This document shows positions 33,423-42,173 of a stretch of 64,000 nucleotides of DNA, piece after piece (positions within the stretch are counted from its first letter, which is position 1; each line of letters begins with the position of its first letter). The notes beneath the pieces are model-generated. The model made no database searches. It was given only the letters and a program-made list of their open reading frames with translations, and had not been told where the DNA came from. The DNA lies in the NCBI GenBank assembly GCA_040756375.1, contig JBFLZC010000028.1:1-64000 (forward strand), given 5' to 3'. The translations under genes and the position numbers were made by a program. The stretch is from VGSG01 sp040756375 (lineage in GTDB: Bacteria > Desulfobacterota > Desulfomonilia > Desulfomonilales > Desulfomonilaceae).

Positions 33423-34508
33423 ATGTCGCAAACAAATAGGGCTGTTTGGGCGACGCGGCCCCGGGTGATCTTGTGTGTGGCGTTGTTTGCGGCTTCATGT
33501 CATCTCGCAATCGCGCACGCAAACGACAAGAACACACAAATTTTGTATGAAGCGGCCGAAGGAAAGACCGAACAGGTGAGACGACTCCTTCGCGACGGAG
33601 CTAATGTGAACACACGGGATTTCCGCGATGGGGCCACTCCTCTGATCATGGCGGCAATGCACGCAAAGCCCCAGGTGGTAAAGCTTCTTCTGGAGAGCGG
33701 CGCCAAGGTGGATGCGAGGGATGACTATGGATACACGGCGCTTATGCACACATCCGATGGCGAAACCGCCAGGCTGCTCCTGGGCAGAGGCGCGGATGTG
33801 AACGTGACCATCGAGGATGGCAAAAGTGTCCTGGTGCGCGCCGCGGAAAAAGGATACACGGCTGTGGTGGAAGCCCTGCTCAACAAGGGAATGGACGTGA
33901 ACGCCAGAGACAAGACGGGCCTGAATCCCCTCTTGGCGGCTGTCGATCACGGGTATGCGGATATGGCTAGAATTCTTGCGAAGCGGGGAGCGGACCTGGA
34001 AGCCAGAGACCCCACTGGGTCCACTGCGCTCGTTAACGCGGCTTTTTCAAAAGACCGCGAAATGGTGAAGCTCCTGATAAATCACGGGGCCAACGTGAAC
34101 GCGAGCGACCCAAAAGGGCATACCGCGCTGATGTCTTTCGCCAATGATCCTGAAATAGCCCAGTTTCTGATTTCCAAGGGCGCGGACGTGAACGCTGGGG
34201 ATGCCACCGGCGAGACGGTGCTGATGAAAGCGGTGGAAGAAGGCCGCCCGGCAGTTGTGGAACTCTTGCTGAAGAACAGGGCAGCCGTTAATGCACAGGA
34301 TCAGGGAGGATGGACGGCGCTGATGCGTGCGAGCGGAGAGGGGGATGTCCGTACGATCGGCCTGCTCCTGGAGCACGGGGCTGACGTGAACCTCACGGAT
34401 AAGAATGGGAGAAGGGCTGCCGATTGGGCGTCGCAATACGGGCACCCGAGGGCGTTGCAGCTCCTGGAGAAGCACGGGGCAAAACCTCTGCAGCAATCCA
34501 CGAAATAG
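33423..34508 (+). CDS. Exported ankyrin-repeat protein
   Basis: A 361-residue protein starting MSQTNRAVWATRPRVILCVA with a signal peptide (hydrophobic core ILCVALFAAS, likely cut after AIAHA; the Cys at AASC could be a weak lipobox). The rest is about nine to ten ankyrin repeats of 30-33 residues, each with a loop of the type GADVNARD and a TALMxA-like helix start. Such proteins are periplasmic protein-binding scaffolds. GGAG lies eight bases before ATG 33423; earlier ATGs in frame are not supported. Partner unknown. Confidence 0.88.
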   Translation: MSQTNRAVWATRPRVILCVALFAASCHLAIAHANDKNTQILYEAAEGKTEQVRRLLRDGANVNTRDFRDGATPLIMAAMHAKPQVVKLLLESGAKVDARDDYGYTALMHTSDGETARLLLGRGADVNVTIEDGKSVLVRAAEKGYTAVVEALLNKGMDVNARDKTGLNPLLAAVDHGYADMARILAKRGADLEARDPTGSTALVNAAFSKDREMVKLLINHGANVNASDPKGHTALMSFANDPEIAQFLISKGADVNAGDATGETVLMKAVEEGRPAVVELLLKNRAAVNAQDQGGWTALMRASGEGDVRTIGLLLEHGADVNLTDKNGRRAADWASQYGHPRALQLLEKHGAKPLQQSTK

Positions 34509-34620
34509 ACTCGTTCCAGAGTTATCAGAAGTTCGAAAAGAGGGGCAGGCGGGTCTCTTTTTGTTGAAAGCCGGAAGGCGCCGAGCCCGTGAGCTTGTCC
34601 TCTTAGGGAGAGGATAGACT

Positions 34621-34908
34621 ATGAGAGCATTCTGCTACGTGTTGCTGGTACTCGCACTATTTGTATGTATCACTATTCCTGGGGCGAAGACGCTCGAAGA
34701 CCGGGACCACGTGTCCACACCGACCACGATACAGGACTCCAGCCCTAACACACTCTTGCTGGCACAGGATCAGAATGAAAGGTTATGCTGCCAGTGTTGC
34801 CTTGATTGCGGCATGAGCAGATGCTCGTACATGGACTTTGACAAATGTCAGGCCAAGGGCGGCTTCTGTGTGACCGGCCCTGCACCGTGTGCGATGTCTG
34901 TGGACTGA
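34621..34908 (+). CDS. Small secreted cysteine-rich protein
   Basis: A 95-residue protein with an N-terminal hydrophobic signal (MRAFCYVLLVLALFVCITIP, probably cut after GAKT or near it) and a C-terminal 42-residue region holding nine cysteines: CCQCCLDCGMSRC, then single Cys at intervals of five to nine residues to the end. This density suggests disulfides or metal binding in the periplasm. GGGAGAGG lies before ATG 34621. No family is recognised. It shares strand and spacing with the ankyrin gene before it. Confidence 0.7.
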   Translation: MRAFCYVLLVLALFVCITIPGAKTLEDRDHVSTPTTIQDSSPNTLLLAQDQNERLCCQCCLDCGMSRCSYMDFDKCQAKGGFCVTGPAPCAMSVD

Positions 34909-35034
34909 TTTTTCGCGGAACAGCAATCAAAGGGAGAAGCCGGCATGATTCGGCGGCAGTTATGAAAATCGCATGTTCTGCGAGTCATTCATCTGATAAT
35001 TCAGCAAGATGGGAGTGAAGGAGGAGGTCATTTC

Positions 35035-35589
35035 ATGAGTGGGTATTGTTGGGGAGAAAGAAAGGTAAGGGGTTGGAACGCAGCTGGTCTTGTTGCCATT
35101 CTTATAGGCGTATTCTGGGCGTACGTGCCCTTTGCCTTTGCCGCGGGGGAGGCTGCCCAAACGCTACAAGTGAAGGTTACGCATTACGCGGTATCTTCAC
35201 AGGTGCTACCTGCCGGGGACGAAGAGGCACACGTGATTGGCATGGGAAAGCGCGAAGGCGAAGCACAGTTCAGCAATGGAGAAACCGCCAAGTATTCGAC
35301 CGTCTTCACGTTCGATGCTTACCGTGGCAAGCCGGTGCCTTCAAGAGGTTACACGAAGTTTGAATTTAACGACGGAGCCTCGTTTTCACTCTCCTGGGAG
35401 TCAAAGACAGTCCCGGACAAAGACGGGCTTGCTGCCACCAGCGGGCAGGGAACCATCATAAAGGGAGTCGGCCGTTTCAACGGCATAAAGGGTTCGGCAG
35501 TCTACAGCGGCAAGGAGCTGAAACCTGCTTCAGAAGATCCTAAGCGGACCACGGTCACGAACGCGACCATCACATACACCCTTCCATAA
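35035..35589 (+). CDS. Exported beta-rich protein of unknown function
   Basis: A 184-residue protein: signal peptide with core GLVAILIGVFWAYVPFAFA, then a mature part of alternating beta strands with the segments GKREGEAQFSNGETAKYST, SRGYTKFEFNDGASFSLSWE and GVGRFNGIKGSAVYSGKEL. The G-x-G-x-F-x-G-I-x-G pattern is typical of small lipocalin- or allene-oxide-cyclase-like barrels, but no family assignment is firm. GGAGGAGG lies eight bases before ATG. A hairpin follows the stop by 12 bases. Confidence 0.75.
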   Translation: MSGYCWGERKVRGWNAAGLVAILIGVFWAYVPFAFAAGEAAQTLQVKVTHYAVSSQVLPAGDEEAHVIGMGKREGEAQFSNGETAKYSTVFTFDAYRGKPVPSRGYTKFEFNDGASFSLSWESKTVPDKDGLAATSGQGTIIKGVGRFNGIKGSAVYSGKELKPASEDPKRTTVTNATITYTLP

Positions 35590-35600
35590 TAGATGCAGAC

Positions 35601-35630
35601 AGGGGACCGGCCTTGCGAGGCCGTTCCCCT
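35601..35630 (+). terminator. Hairpin after the exported beta-rich protein gene
   Basis: Arms AGGGGACCGGCCT and AGGCCGTTCCCCT with one mismatch and a TGCG loop. It begins 12 bases after the stop. There is no T-tract, so it may need Rho or only protect the 3' end. Confidence 0.5.
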
Positions 35631-35747
35631 CGAAGTCGCACTGAGCCTCGAATCCCGTTCAAACCTATCTTCCCACCAGTTGAAAGGGCGGACTCAGGTA
35701 TTCCATTTCGAGGGTCCCTTCGTAGATTTCCACCCCCGCTCAATTTG

Positions 35748-35763
35748 CTAAACGTTCGTTTAG
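35748..35763. promoter_or_regulatory. Perfect palindrome, candidate TetR-family operator
   Basis: CTAAACGTTCGTTTAG, with seven-base arms around TT. Its core AAAC-N4-GTTT matches the shape of PsrA-type fatty-acid regulator sites. It lies 191 bases before the TetR-family gene that opens the acyl-CoA and Liv transporter operon, so self-control by that regulator is plausible. Known from sequence only. Confidence 0.5.
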
Positions 35764-35891
35764 GAAACTTGATAGGGCTGGACAGCCTCGCGTGTCAAGG
35801 AAAAAACCAGGCCCGTGTTTTGACGCATATCGGCTTTCAGTCTGGCACAACTCACTGATGGATCGCAGGGCTGCGGTCGAAAAAAAAGCGG

Positions 35892-35921
35892 TTGACAGGT
35901 TGACTAGCCACCTGATAGTAA
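35892..35921 (+). promoter_or_regulatory. Weak promoter-like pair before the TetR-family gene
   Basis: A perfect TTGACA at 35892-35897 and, after 18 bases, TAGTAA as a poor -10 element, 33 bases before ATG 35954. The -35 box is convincing and the -10 is not. Confidence 0.25.
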
Positions 35922-35953
35922 ACGATCAGTCCGTCTTTTTCACAGGGCCTGCC

Positions 35954-36661
35954 ATGAAGTCTGTGAAGGAATCTACCTCCAAGCGGCGCCAGAGCGAAAA
36001 GACCACGGCCCGTATACTCGAAGCCGGTCTCAGCCTCTTTGTGAATAAGGGTTACCACGGCACTTCCATCGCGGAGATCACCCAGGCCGCGCACATCACC
36101 AAAGGGGCCCTCTACTGCCATTTCAGCAGCAAGGGCGATCTCCTGCTGGCGCTGATCCGGAAGTTCGAAACTGAATTCCTCGACAATCTTATACGTTCCG
36201 TCAATGCGCAATCGGGAGACGCTCTAGCCAAGCTCCATCGCCTGCTGAGCTTTGCATCGGATTTCGCGGAAAAGAACCGGGAATTATGTCTCCTTGCTAC
36301 CATCCTTTCCGCAGAGCTGCAGGGATCTCACAGCGAATTCGACAATGTATTTCGGCGGCTGTACTCCAAGTACGCCCGGTTCCTCCATCGGCTCATAGAG
36401 GACGGGAAATTGCGAGGAGTTATTGATCCCGGGCTGGATACGCATTCACTGGCTTACGTGATTATCGCGTTCCACGATGGGATCTTGCTTCAGTGGCAGC
36501 GGAGCCGAGACCTTTTGGACGGCCGAGAGTACGTGCGAGCTTTTCGCCGGACACTCCTCTCCGGCGTCCGGCCGAGAAAAGGGCTGTCGGGTGGATCGAG
36601 GACGCGTGCAGACACGGCCCTGATAGATGCGGCTATTCAACAACCACGTCAGGAGGCGTGA
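35954..36661 (+). CDS. TetR-family transcriptional regulator
   Basis: A 235-residue regulator. Residues 10-57 form the DNA-binding domain with the typical helix-turn-helix ITQAAHITKGALYCHFSSK. The C-terminal ligand domain (from ETEFLDNLIRSV on) has the helical pattern of AcrR/FadR-like members and ends in a basic, probably disordered tail. ATG 35954 follows AGGG; the frame extends upstream to 35792 but those residues look untranslated. It stands three bases before the thiolase gene in the same operon, so it most likely senses an acyl-CoA or acid handled by the pathway and represses it. Confidence 0.92.
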   Translation: MKSVKESTSKRRQSEKTTARILEAGLSLFVNKGYHGTSIAEITQAAHITKGALYCHFSSKGDLLLALIRKFETEFLDNLIRSVNAQSGDALAKLHRLLSFASDFAEKNRELCLLATILSAELQGSHSEFDNVFRRLYSKYARFLHRLIEDGKLRGVIDPGLDTHSLAYVIIAFHDGILLQWQRSRDLLDGREYVRAFRRTLLSGVRPRKGLSGGSRTRADTALIDAAIQQPRQEA

Positions 36662-36664
36662 AGT

Positions 36665-37840
36665 ATGACCGAGTCGGTATGCCTGGTAAGCGCGGTACGC
36701 ACACCCATCGGTGATTTCGGTGGTACGCTGCGTGCGTTGAAGCCTCTGGACCTCATGCAGCAGGTCATTGGAGAGGCCATTAAACGGGCCGCGCTTGCCC
36801 CGGAACAAATAAATCAAGTCATCGTAGGCAACTGCTTTGCTCCTTTGGAACAGAATATCGCCCGCATTTCAGCGCTGCTGCTCGGCCTGCCGTACGAGAC
36901 GCCGGGACACACCATAAACTGTGCATGTTCCTCAGGAATGCAGGCTGTGATCACCGGCGCAATGAACGTCAGCCTGGGATTGGCGGATGTTGTTGTGGCC
37001 GGCGGCGTGGAATCCATGAGCAACGCGCCGTACATCCTCGACTTTGCACGGTGGGGCCAGCGGCTGCGGCACGGAGACGCTATCGATCTGATCTGGAAAT
37101 CCATGCAGGAATACCCGGTAGGAGGCGGCATGGGCGTGGCCGCGGAGCGCCTGGCCGAGAAGTACAGCATCAGTCGCACGGATCTGGACGAGCTCGCGGT
37201 GAGCAGCCATCAACGTGGGGCGCGCGCAATTCAGGAAGGCCGATTCACGCGGGAGATCCTTCCAATAAGCGTCCCAGCAGGCAGGGGCAAAACCGTCATC
37301 GTGGACAAGGACGAGCATCCGCGGGCCGACACTACGCTGGACGCGCTGGCAAAACTCAAGCCCGCGTTCAAGGAAGACGGGGTGGTTACAGCCGGGAATG
37401 CATCCAGCCTCAATGATGGCGCGGCCGCGGTGGTGATCGCTTCCGAGCGTCGGGCAAAGGAACTGGGTTTGCCGGTGCTTGCTCGCATCAAGGCGCATAG
37501 TGCGGTCGCGGTGGATCCTCACCTGGTGGGGATTGCTCCCGTCCCGGCAATTCGGCAAATGCTCTCCAGGACCGGGATGACCTTGGGCGAGGTGCAGCTT
37601 TTTGAGATCAACGAAGCCTTCGCGTCGTACTACCTCGCGACCGAGAAGGAACTGAATCTCGACCGGGACATCACAAACGTGAACGGGAGCGGCATATCCC
37701 TCGGGCATCCGGTGGGGTGCACAGGCTGCCGCATTCTGGTGACGCTGTACCATGAGATGGAGCGCCAGGGCCTCCAGACAGGCATCGCGGCGCTGTGCGC
37801 GGGAGGAGGCGTGGGAACCGGAATCCTCCTGGAGCGATGA
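36665..37840 (+). CDS. Thiolase (acetyl-CoA C-acyltransferase)
   Basis: A 391-residue thiolase. The nucleophilic Cys is in INCACSSGMQAV, the second site in EINEAFASYYLA with the GHPVGCTGCR His, and the final catalytic Cys in ALCAGGGVGTGILLER. All residues for CoA-dependent condensation or cleavage are present, so it can act in beta-oxidation of the acid imported by the adjoining transporter or in acetoacetyl-CoA formation. GGAGG precedes ATG 36665. It directly abuts livF (TGA then ATG). Confidence 0.95.
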   Translation: MTESVCLVSAVRTPIGDFGGTLRALKPLDLMQQVIGEAIKRAALAPEQINQVIVGNCFAPLEQNIARISALLLGLPYETPGHTINCACSSGMQAVITGAMNVSLGLADVVVAGGVESMSNAPYILDFARWGQRLRHGDAIDLIWKSMQEYPVGGGMGVAAERLAEKYSISRTDLDELAVSSHQRGARAIQEGRFTREILPISVPAGRGKTVIVDKDEHPRADTTLDALAKLKPAFKEDGVVTAGNASSLNDGAAAVVIASERRAKELGLPVLARIKAHSAVAVDPHLVGIAPVPAIRQMLSRTGMTLGEVQLFEINEAFASYYLATEKELNLDRDITNVNGSGISLGHPVGCTGCRILVTLYHEMERQGLQTGIAALCAGGGVGTGILLER

Positions 37841-38635
37841 ATGCTGGATGTGAATAACATCGAGGTCGTGTACAACGACGTGATTCTGGTCCTCAAGGGT
37901 ATCTCTCTGAGTGTGCCCGAGAAAGGGGTGGTCGCGCTCCTGGGGGCCAACGGAGCGGGAAAAACCACGACTCTGCGGACCATTGCCGGCGTGTTGGACT
38001 CGTTGAACGGCGACCTGGAAGGCGGCGCCATATCATTTCAGGGCGTGCCCATTCACAATCTTCAGACCGACAAGATCGTTCGTCTTGGCATTTCCATGGT
38101 TCCCGAGGGTCGGCGAATTCTGGATGAGTTGACCGTCCTGGAAAACTTGCAAATCGGCGCGGTCACGCGGCGTGACGGACTGGGCGTGGCTCAGGACCTT
38201 GACCTGGTGATGCAGTATTTCCCAGTGCTTCAGGATCGACGCCACCAGAGGGCGATCTTCCTTTCCGGGGGCGAGCAGCAGATGCTTGCGGTGGGACGAT
38301 CGCTTATGTCCAGGCCGAAGCTGATGATGCTTGACGAACCCTCGTTGGGGCTAGCGCCGCTGGTGACCAGGGATATCTTCATCATCCTCCGCAAGATCAA
38401 CAAAGAGCAAGGGACCGCAATCTTGCTCGTGGAACAGAACGCCCGACTGGCGCTCAGATTCGCCCGTTACGGGTACATCATGGAAAACGGCAGAATCGTG
38501 CTCGATGGGCTGACCAAAGATCTGGTCGAGAACGAAGACGTTAAGGAATTTTACCTGGGGGTAACGGAAGAGTCCGCGACCAAGAGCTATGCGGACGTAA
38601 AACACTACAAGCGTCGCAAGCGCTGGTTGTCCTGA
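37841..38635 (+). CDS. livF: Liv-type ABC transporter ATPase (LivF-like)
   Basis: A 264-residue ATPase with Walker A LLGANGAGKTTTLRT, signature FLSGGEQQMLAVGRS, Walker B LMMLDEPSLGLAP and switch LVEQNARLAL. LivF proteins are usually about 235-240 residues; this one ends in a basic tail (KHYKRRKRWL) that I recall from Liv transporters sited with acyl-CoA ligases. It pairs with LivG to power uptake through LivHM. The start codon follows the thiolase stop by zero bases. Confidence 0.95.
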   Translation: MLDVNNIEVVYNDVILVLKGISLSVPEKGVVALLGANGAGKTTTLRTIAGVLDSLNGDLEGGAISFQGVPIHNLQTDKIVRLGISMVPEGRRILDELTVLENLQIGAVTRRDGLGVAQDLDLVMQYFPVLQDRRHQRAIFLSGGEQQMLAVGRSLMSRPKLMMLDEPSLGLAPLVTRDIFIILRKINKEQGTAILLVEQNARLALRFARYGYIMENGRIVLDGLTKDLVENEDVKEFYLGVTEESATKSYADVKHYKRRKRWLS

Positions 38636-38643
38636 TATTTGCC

Positions 38644-39432
38644 ATGACAGCGATCCTTTCCGTCGAGAACGTGAGCCTTCGATTCGGTGGTATCACCGCG
38701 TTGGCCGACGTGGACCTTGAAGTGAAGCATGGGGACCTGCATGCACTCATCGGCCCCAACGGCGCGGGAAAGACCTCGCTATTCAATGTGATCAGCGGCA
38801 TTTATCCACCGACGCACGGCGAAGTGATCTTTGAGGGGCAACGGATCACCAATAAGAAACCCCATGCCACGGTTTCGCTCGGGATCGCACGGACCTTTCA
38901 GAACATCGAGCTCTTCCGGAACATGACCGTAATCGACAACCTTCTCCTGGGCAGACATCAGTTGATGCGCACCGACCCGTTTTCCGCGGCGCTTTTTCTT
39001 GGCCGGGCGCTCCGCGAGGAGATCGCGCATCGGACCCGAGTGGAAGAGATCATCGATTTTCTGGAGATCGAACGTTACCGCAAGCAACCTGTGGGTGTGC
39101 TGCCCTACGGAATTCAGAAGCGCGTAGAGTTAGGCCGGGCGCTCGCAACAGACCCGAAGCTCTTGCTCCTGGACGAGCCGGCCGCGGGCATGAACGTGGA
39201 AGAGACCGAAGACATTGCCCGGTTCATCATCGACATCAAGGAGGAATTAGGGGTCGCGATTCTCATGGTGGAACACGATATGGGCGTGGTCATGGACATC
39301 GCGGACAGAGTGTCAGTGCTGGATTTCGGCATCAAGATCGCAGACGGCACCCCTGCCGAAGTGCAGTCGAATCCGCGGGTGATCCAGGCATACTTGGGCG
39401 AAGAGGAGCAGATGTCATGGGCCGCGACGTGA
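38644..39432 (+). CDS. livG: Liv-type ABC transporter ATPase (LivG-like)
   Basis: A 262-residue ATPase: Walker A LIGPNGAGKTSLFNV, the LivG-typical GIARTFQNIELFRNMTV, a signature region GVLPYGIQKRVELGRAL (LPYGIQK replacing LSGGQ, normal for the family) and Walker B LLLLDEPAAGMN, switch LMVEHD. It is partner to LivF. It starts eight bases after livF and its end overlaps the ligase start by 16 bases, so translation is coupled. Confidence 0.95.
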   Translation: MTAILSVENVSLRFGGITALADVDLEVKHGDLHALIGPNGAGKTSLFNVISGIYPPTHGEVIFEGQRITNKKPHATVSLGIARTFQNIELFRNMTVIDNLLLGRHQLMRTDPFSAALFLGRALREEIAHRTRVEEIIDFLEIERYRKQPVGVLPYGIQKRVELGRALATDPKLLLLDEPAAGMNVEETEDIARFIIDIKEELGVAILMVEHDMGVVMDIADRVSVLDFGIKIADGTPAEVQSNPRVIQAYLGEEEQMSWAAT

Positions 39433-41231
39433 ACCTTTCCGAAATGACGCTCCCAAAGCTCTTGGTCCGCAATGCAGCCCGCTATGGCGACAGGGTCGCC
39501 CTCCGCGAAAAGGACCTGGGAATCTGGAAGCGTATTTCTTGGAAGGATTACGTTGATCATGTGAGAAACTTCGCGCTGGGACTGCGCGGGCTTGGGCTGA
39601 AAGCAGGGGCCAAGGTATCGATCCTCGGGGACAACTGTCCTGAATGGCTCTATGCGGACCTGGCCACGCAAGCCTCATCCGCGGTTACCGTGGGGATCTA
39701 TCCCACTGATGTGGCGGTGCAGGTCCAATTCCTACTGGACAATTCAGATTCTTCTTTCGTGGTCTGCAAAGATCAGGAGCAGGTTGACAAGGTCCTGGAG
39801 GTGGAGGAAAGCCTTCCGGCCCTGAAAAAGATCATTGTGATCGACATGAAGGGCCTCAGAAAGTACGCGCACCCCAAGATCATGAGCTTTGCCCAAGCAG
39901 AGGATCTGGGGCGCAAGGCACATGAGCGCGAACCGGAGCTTTTCGACCATATGGTTGAGGCCACCCGACCCGATGACGTTGCGATCCTGGTGTACACTTC
40001 CGGCACCACAGGTGCTCCCAAAGGCGCGATGATCAGCCATCGCAATATGGTCTCCATGATTCACGGCCTTGCGGAAGTCTTGCCATTTAATGATACGGAC
40101 TCGTTTGTTTCGGCTCTTCCGCTGTGCCACATCGCGGAGCGCATGTTTTCACTCATCTTTCCACTCTATGCAGGTTGCACGGTCAATTTTGCCGAAAGCG
40201 TGTACACGCTCCAGGAGGATCTCCGTGAGATCTCGCCCACCGCGTTCCTGTCAGTGCCGAGAATTTGGGAGAAGATGCACTCAGGCATCGCGATCAAGAT
40301 CAAGGACGCGCTCTTCATAAAACGGTGGATCTTCAACGCGATGATACCGGTGGGCAAACGGGTGGCAGCCGCTCGTCTCGAAGGTCGCCCAGTGCCGCTG
40401 CTTTGGCGGTTGTTAGACTTGCTCGGTTATTTCCTGCTCTTCCGCTCTCTGAGGAATAAGCTGGGCTTGCTCAATGCCCGTATTCTTGTCAGCGGCGCAG
40501 CGCCGCTTGCTCCGGATCTCCAGCTCTTCTATCACAGCATCGGACTGCCGGTCCGGGAATCCTTCGGCATGACCGAAGCCAGCGGAATTTGCTCCATGCC
40601 GGCGTCTGACGAGATACGCACCGGAGCAGTTGGCAAGCCGATTCCGGGAATTGAGGTGAAGATTGCGGAGGATGGCGAAATACTCCTGCGGGGCGAGCCC
40701 GTGTTCAAAGGCTATTATCAAGCGCCGGAAGCGACTGCAAACGCATTCGAAGACGGCTGGCTGCGCACCGGCGACGTGGGGCACATCGACGAAACCGGCC
40801 AGTTACACATCGTGGACCGTAAGAAAGACATCATCATCACTGCGGGCGGCAAGAACATATCACCCTCGGAGATCGAGAATAAGCTCAAATTCAGCCCTTT
40901 CATCAAAGAGGCCATCGTCATCGGCGATCGGCGAAAATATCTGGTGGCTCTCATTCAGTTGGAGACGGACAATGTCGCGGATTGGGCTCAGGAGAAGGGA
41001 ATCGCGTTCACCACATACAAGAGCTTGGCCGAACACTCAGAGGTTCGGGAGCTTGTCCAAGGCGAGGTGGACAGAGTCAACACACAGTTGGCCCGTGTGG
41101 AGACAATCAAGAAGTTTACCGTTCTCAGCAAAGAGTTGGACCATGATGATGACGAACTGACCGCCACTATGAAGGTCAGGCGTTCAATCATCGAGAAGAA
41201 GTTCAAAGACCTGATCGAAAGCATGTATTGA
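39417..41231 (+). CDS. AMP-forming long-chain-type acyl-CoA ligase
   Basis: A 604-residue acyl-CoA synthetase. The ATP-binding P-loop is ILVYTSGTTGAPKGAMISH; further motifs are SFGMTEASGICSMP, GWLRTGDVGHID and the hinge to catalytic Lys region VDRKKDIIITAGGKNISP. The C-terminal EDELTATMKVRR segment is typical of the FadD15-like class. It activates a carboxylic acid to its CoA thioester at the cost of ATP to AMP. Placed between livG and livH it would trap the transported acid inside the cell, pointing to fatty or aromatic acids and not amino acids as cargo. GAGGAG precedes ATG. Confidence 0.95.
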   Translation: MGRDVNLSEMTLPKLLVRNAARYGDRVALREKDLGIWKRISWKDYVDHVRNFALGLRGLGLKAGAKVSILGDNCPEWLYADLATQASSAVTVGIYPTDVAVQVQFLLDNSDSSFVVCKDQEQVDKVLEVEESLPALKKIIVIDMKGLRKYAHPKIMSFAQAEDLGRKAHEREPELFDHMVEATRPDDVAILVYTSGTTGAPKGAMISHRNMVSMIHGLAEVLPFNDTDSFVSALPLCHIAERMFSLIFPLYAGCTVNFAESVYTLQEDLREISPTAFLSVPRIWEKMHSGIAIKIKDALFIKRWIFNAMIPVGKRVAAARLEGRPVPLLWRLLDLLGYFLLFRSLRNKLGLLNARILVSGAAPLAPDLQLFYHSIGLPVRESFGMTEASGICSMPASDEIRTGAVGKPIPGIEVKIAEDGEILLRGEPVFKGYYQAPEATANAFEDGWLRTGDVGHIDETGQLHIVDRKKDIIITAGGKNISPSEIENKLKFSPFIKEAIVIGDRRKYLVALIQLETDNVADWAQEKGIAFTTYKSLAEHSEVRELVQGEVDRVNTQLARVETIKKFTVLSKELDHDDDELTATMKVRRSIIEKKFKDLIESMY

Positions 41232-41273
41232 GAGCTGTCTGATCGGCTCGCAAAAGGCATAGAGGAGGCCTGA

Positions 41274-42170
41274 GTGGAGAGTTCTCTCCTTTACTTTCTG
41301 GGCCTGTCAGTGAGCGGCCTGGCTGTTGGGAGCTTGTATGCTCTCATCGCGCTGGGATTCGTTCTGATCTACAAGGCGACTAAGATTGTGAACTTCGCCC
41401 AGGGCGAAGCCATCATGGTGGCCGCATTCATTTGCTACTATCTTGTGACACTGTTTCAGATCTCGTTCTGGATCGCCCTACCCCTGACAATGCTTCTGAC
41501 CGGCCTGCTGGGCGTCCTGAGCGAGCGGCTCGTCCTGCGACCAATGCTGGGCGAGCCCGTATTCTCGGTAGTCATGGTAACTATCGGCCTAAGCATTTTT
41601 CTGCGCAGCCTAGCCGGTATTTTCTTTGGCCACCACAACTATGTCTTTCCCAGCCCTTTCCCAGCCGAAGGCCTGCGCGTGGGCGGTGTGGTGCTCTCGT
41701 ACACGCATTTATGGAGCATGTTGGCATCCTTCGTGCTCATGTTGGCCTTCTTTATCTTCTTCAAATTCACCAATATGGGACTGTCCATGAGAGGTACCGC
41801 GAACGATCAGGACACGGTAGCGCTCATGGGCGTGAACGTGCGGCGCGTTTTTGCGCTCACGTGGGGACTGGCGTTTCTCATTGCCGCGGTTGCCGGGATA
41901 TTCCTGGCCAACGTGATGGTGCTCAACGTGGGCCTTGCGTTCGTCGCTATCAGTGCGTTTCCCGCGATGATCCTTGGCGGCATGGAGAGTGTTCCCGGCG
42001 CGATTATCGGCGGTCTGGCAATCGGACTGATAGAGAACCTGGCCGGAGGTTACCTGGACCAGATGATCGGTGGGGGCGTGAAAGATGTGACGCCGTTCGT
42101 TGTGCTCTTTGTTATCCTGATGATCCGGCCGTACGGGCTCTTCGGCCAGGAAGAGATCGAAAGGGTGTAG
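41274..42170 (+). CDS. livH: Liv-type ABC transporter permease (LivH-like)
   Basis: A 298-residue membrane protein of about eight transmembrane helices with the family segments GSLYALIALGFVLIYKATKI, NFAQGEAIMVAAF and the cytoplasmic coupling loop RGTANDQDTVALMGVNVRRV. The GTG start has GAGGAGG six bases upstream. With LivM it forms the inner-membrane channel. The gene is 42 bases after the ligase. Confidence 0.95.
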   Translation: MESSLLYFLGLSVSGLAVGSLYALIALGFVLIYKATKIVNFAQGEAIMVAAFICYYLVTLFQISFWIALPLTMLLTGLLGVLSERLVLRPMLGEPVFSVVMVTIGLSIFLRSLAGIFFGHHNYVFPSPFPAEGLRVGGVVLSYTHLWSMLASFVLMLAFFIFFKFTNMGLSMRGTANDQDTVALMGVNVRRVFALTWGLAFLIAAVAGIFLANVMVLNVGLAFVAISAFPAMILGGMESVPGAIIGGLAIGLIENLAGGYLDQMIGGGVKDVTPFVVLFVILMIRPYGLFGQEEIERV

Positions 42171-42173
42171 CGC

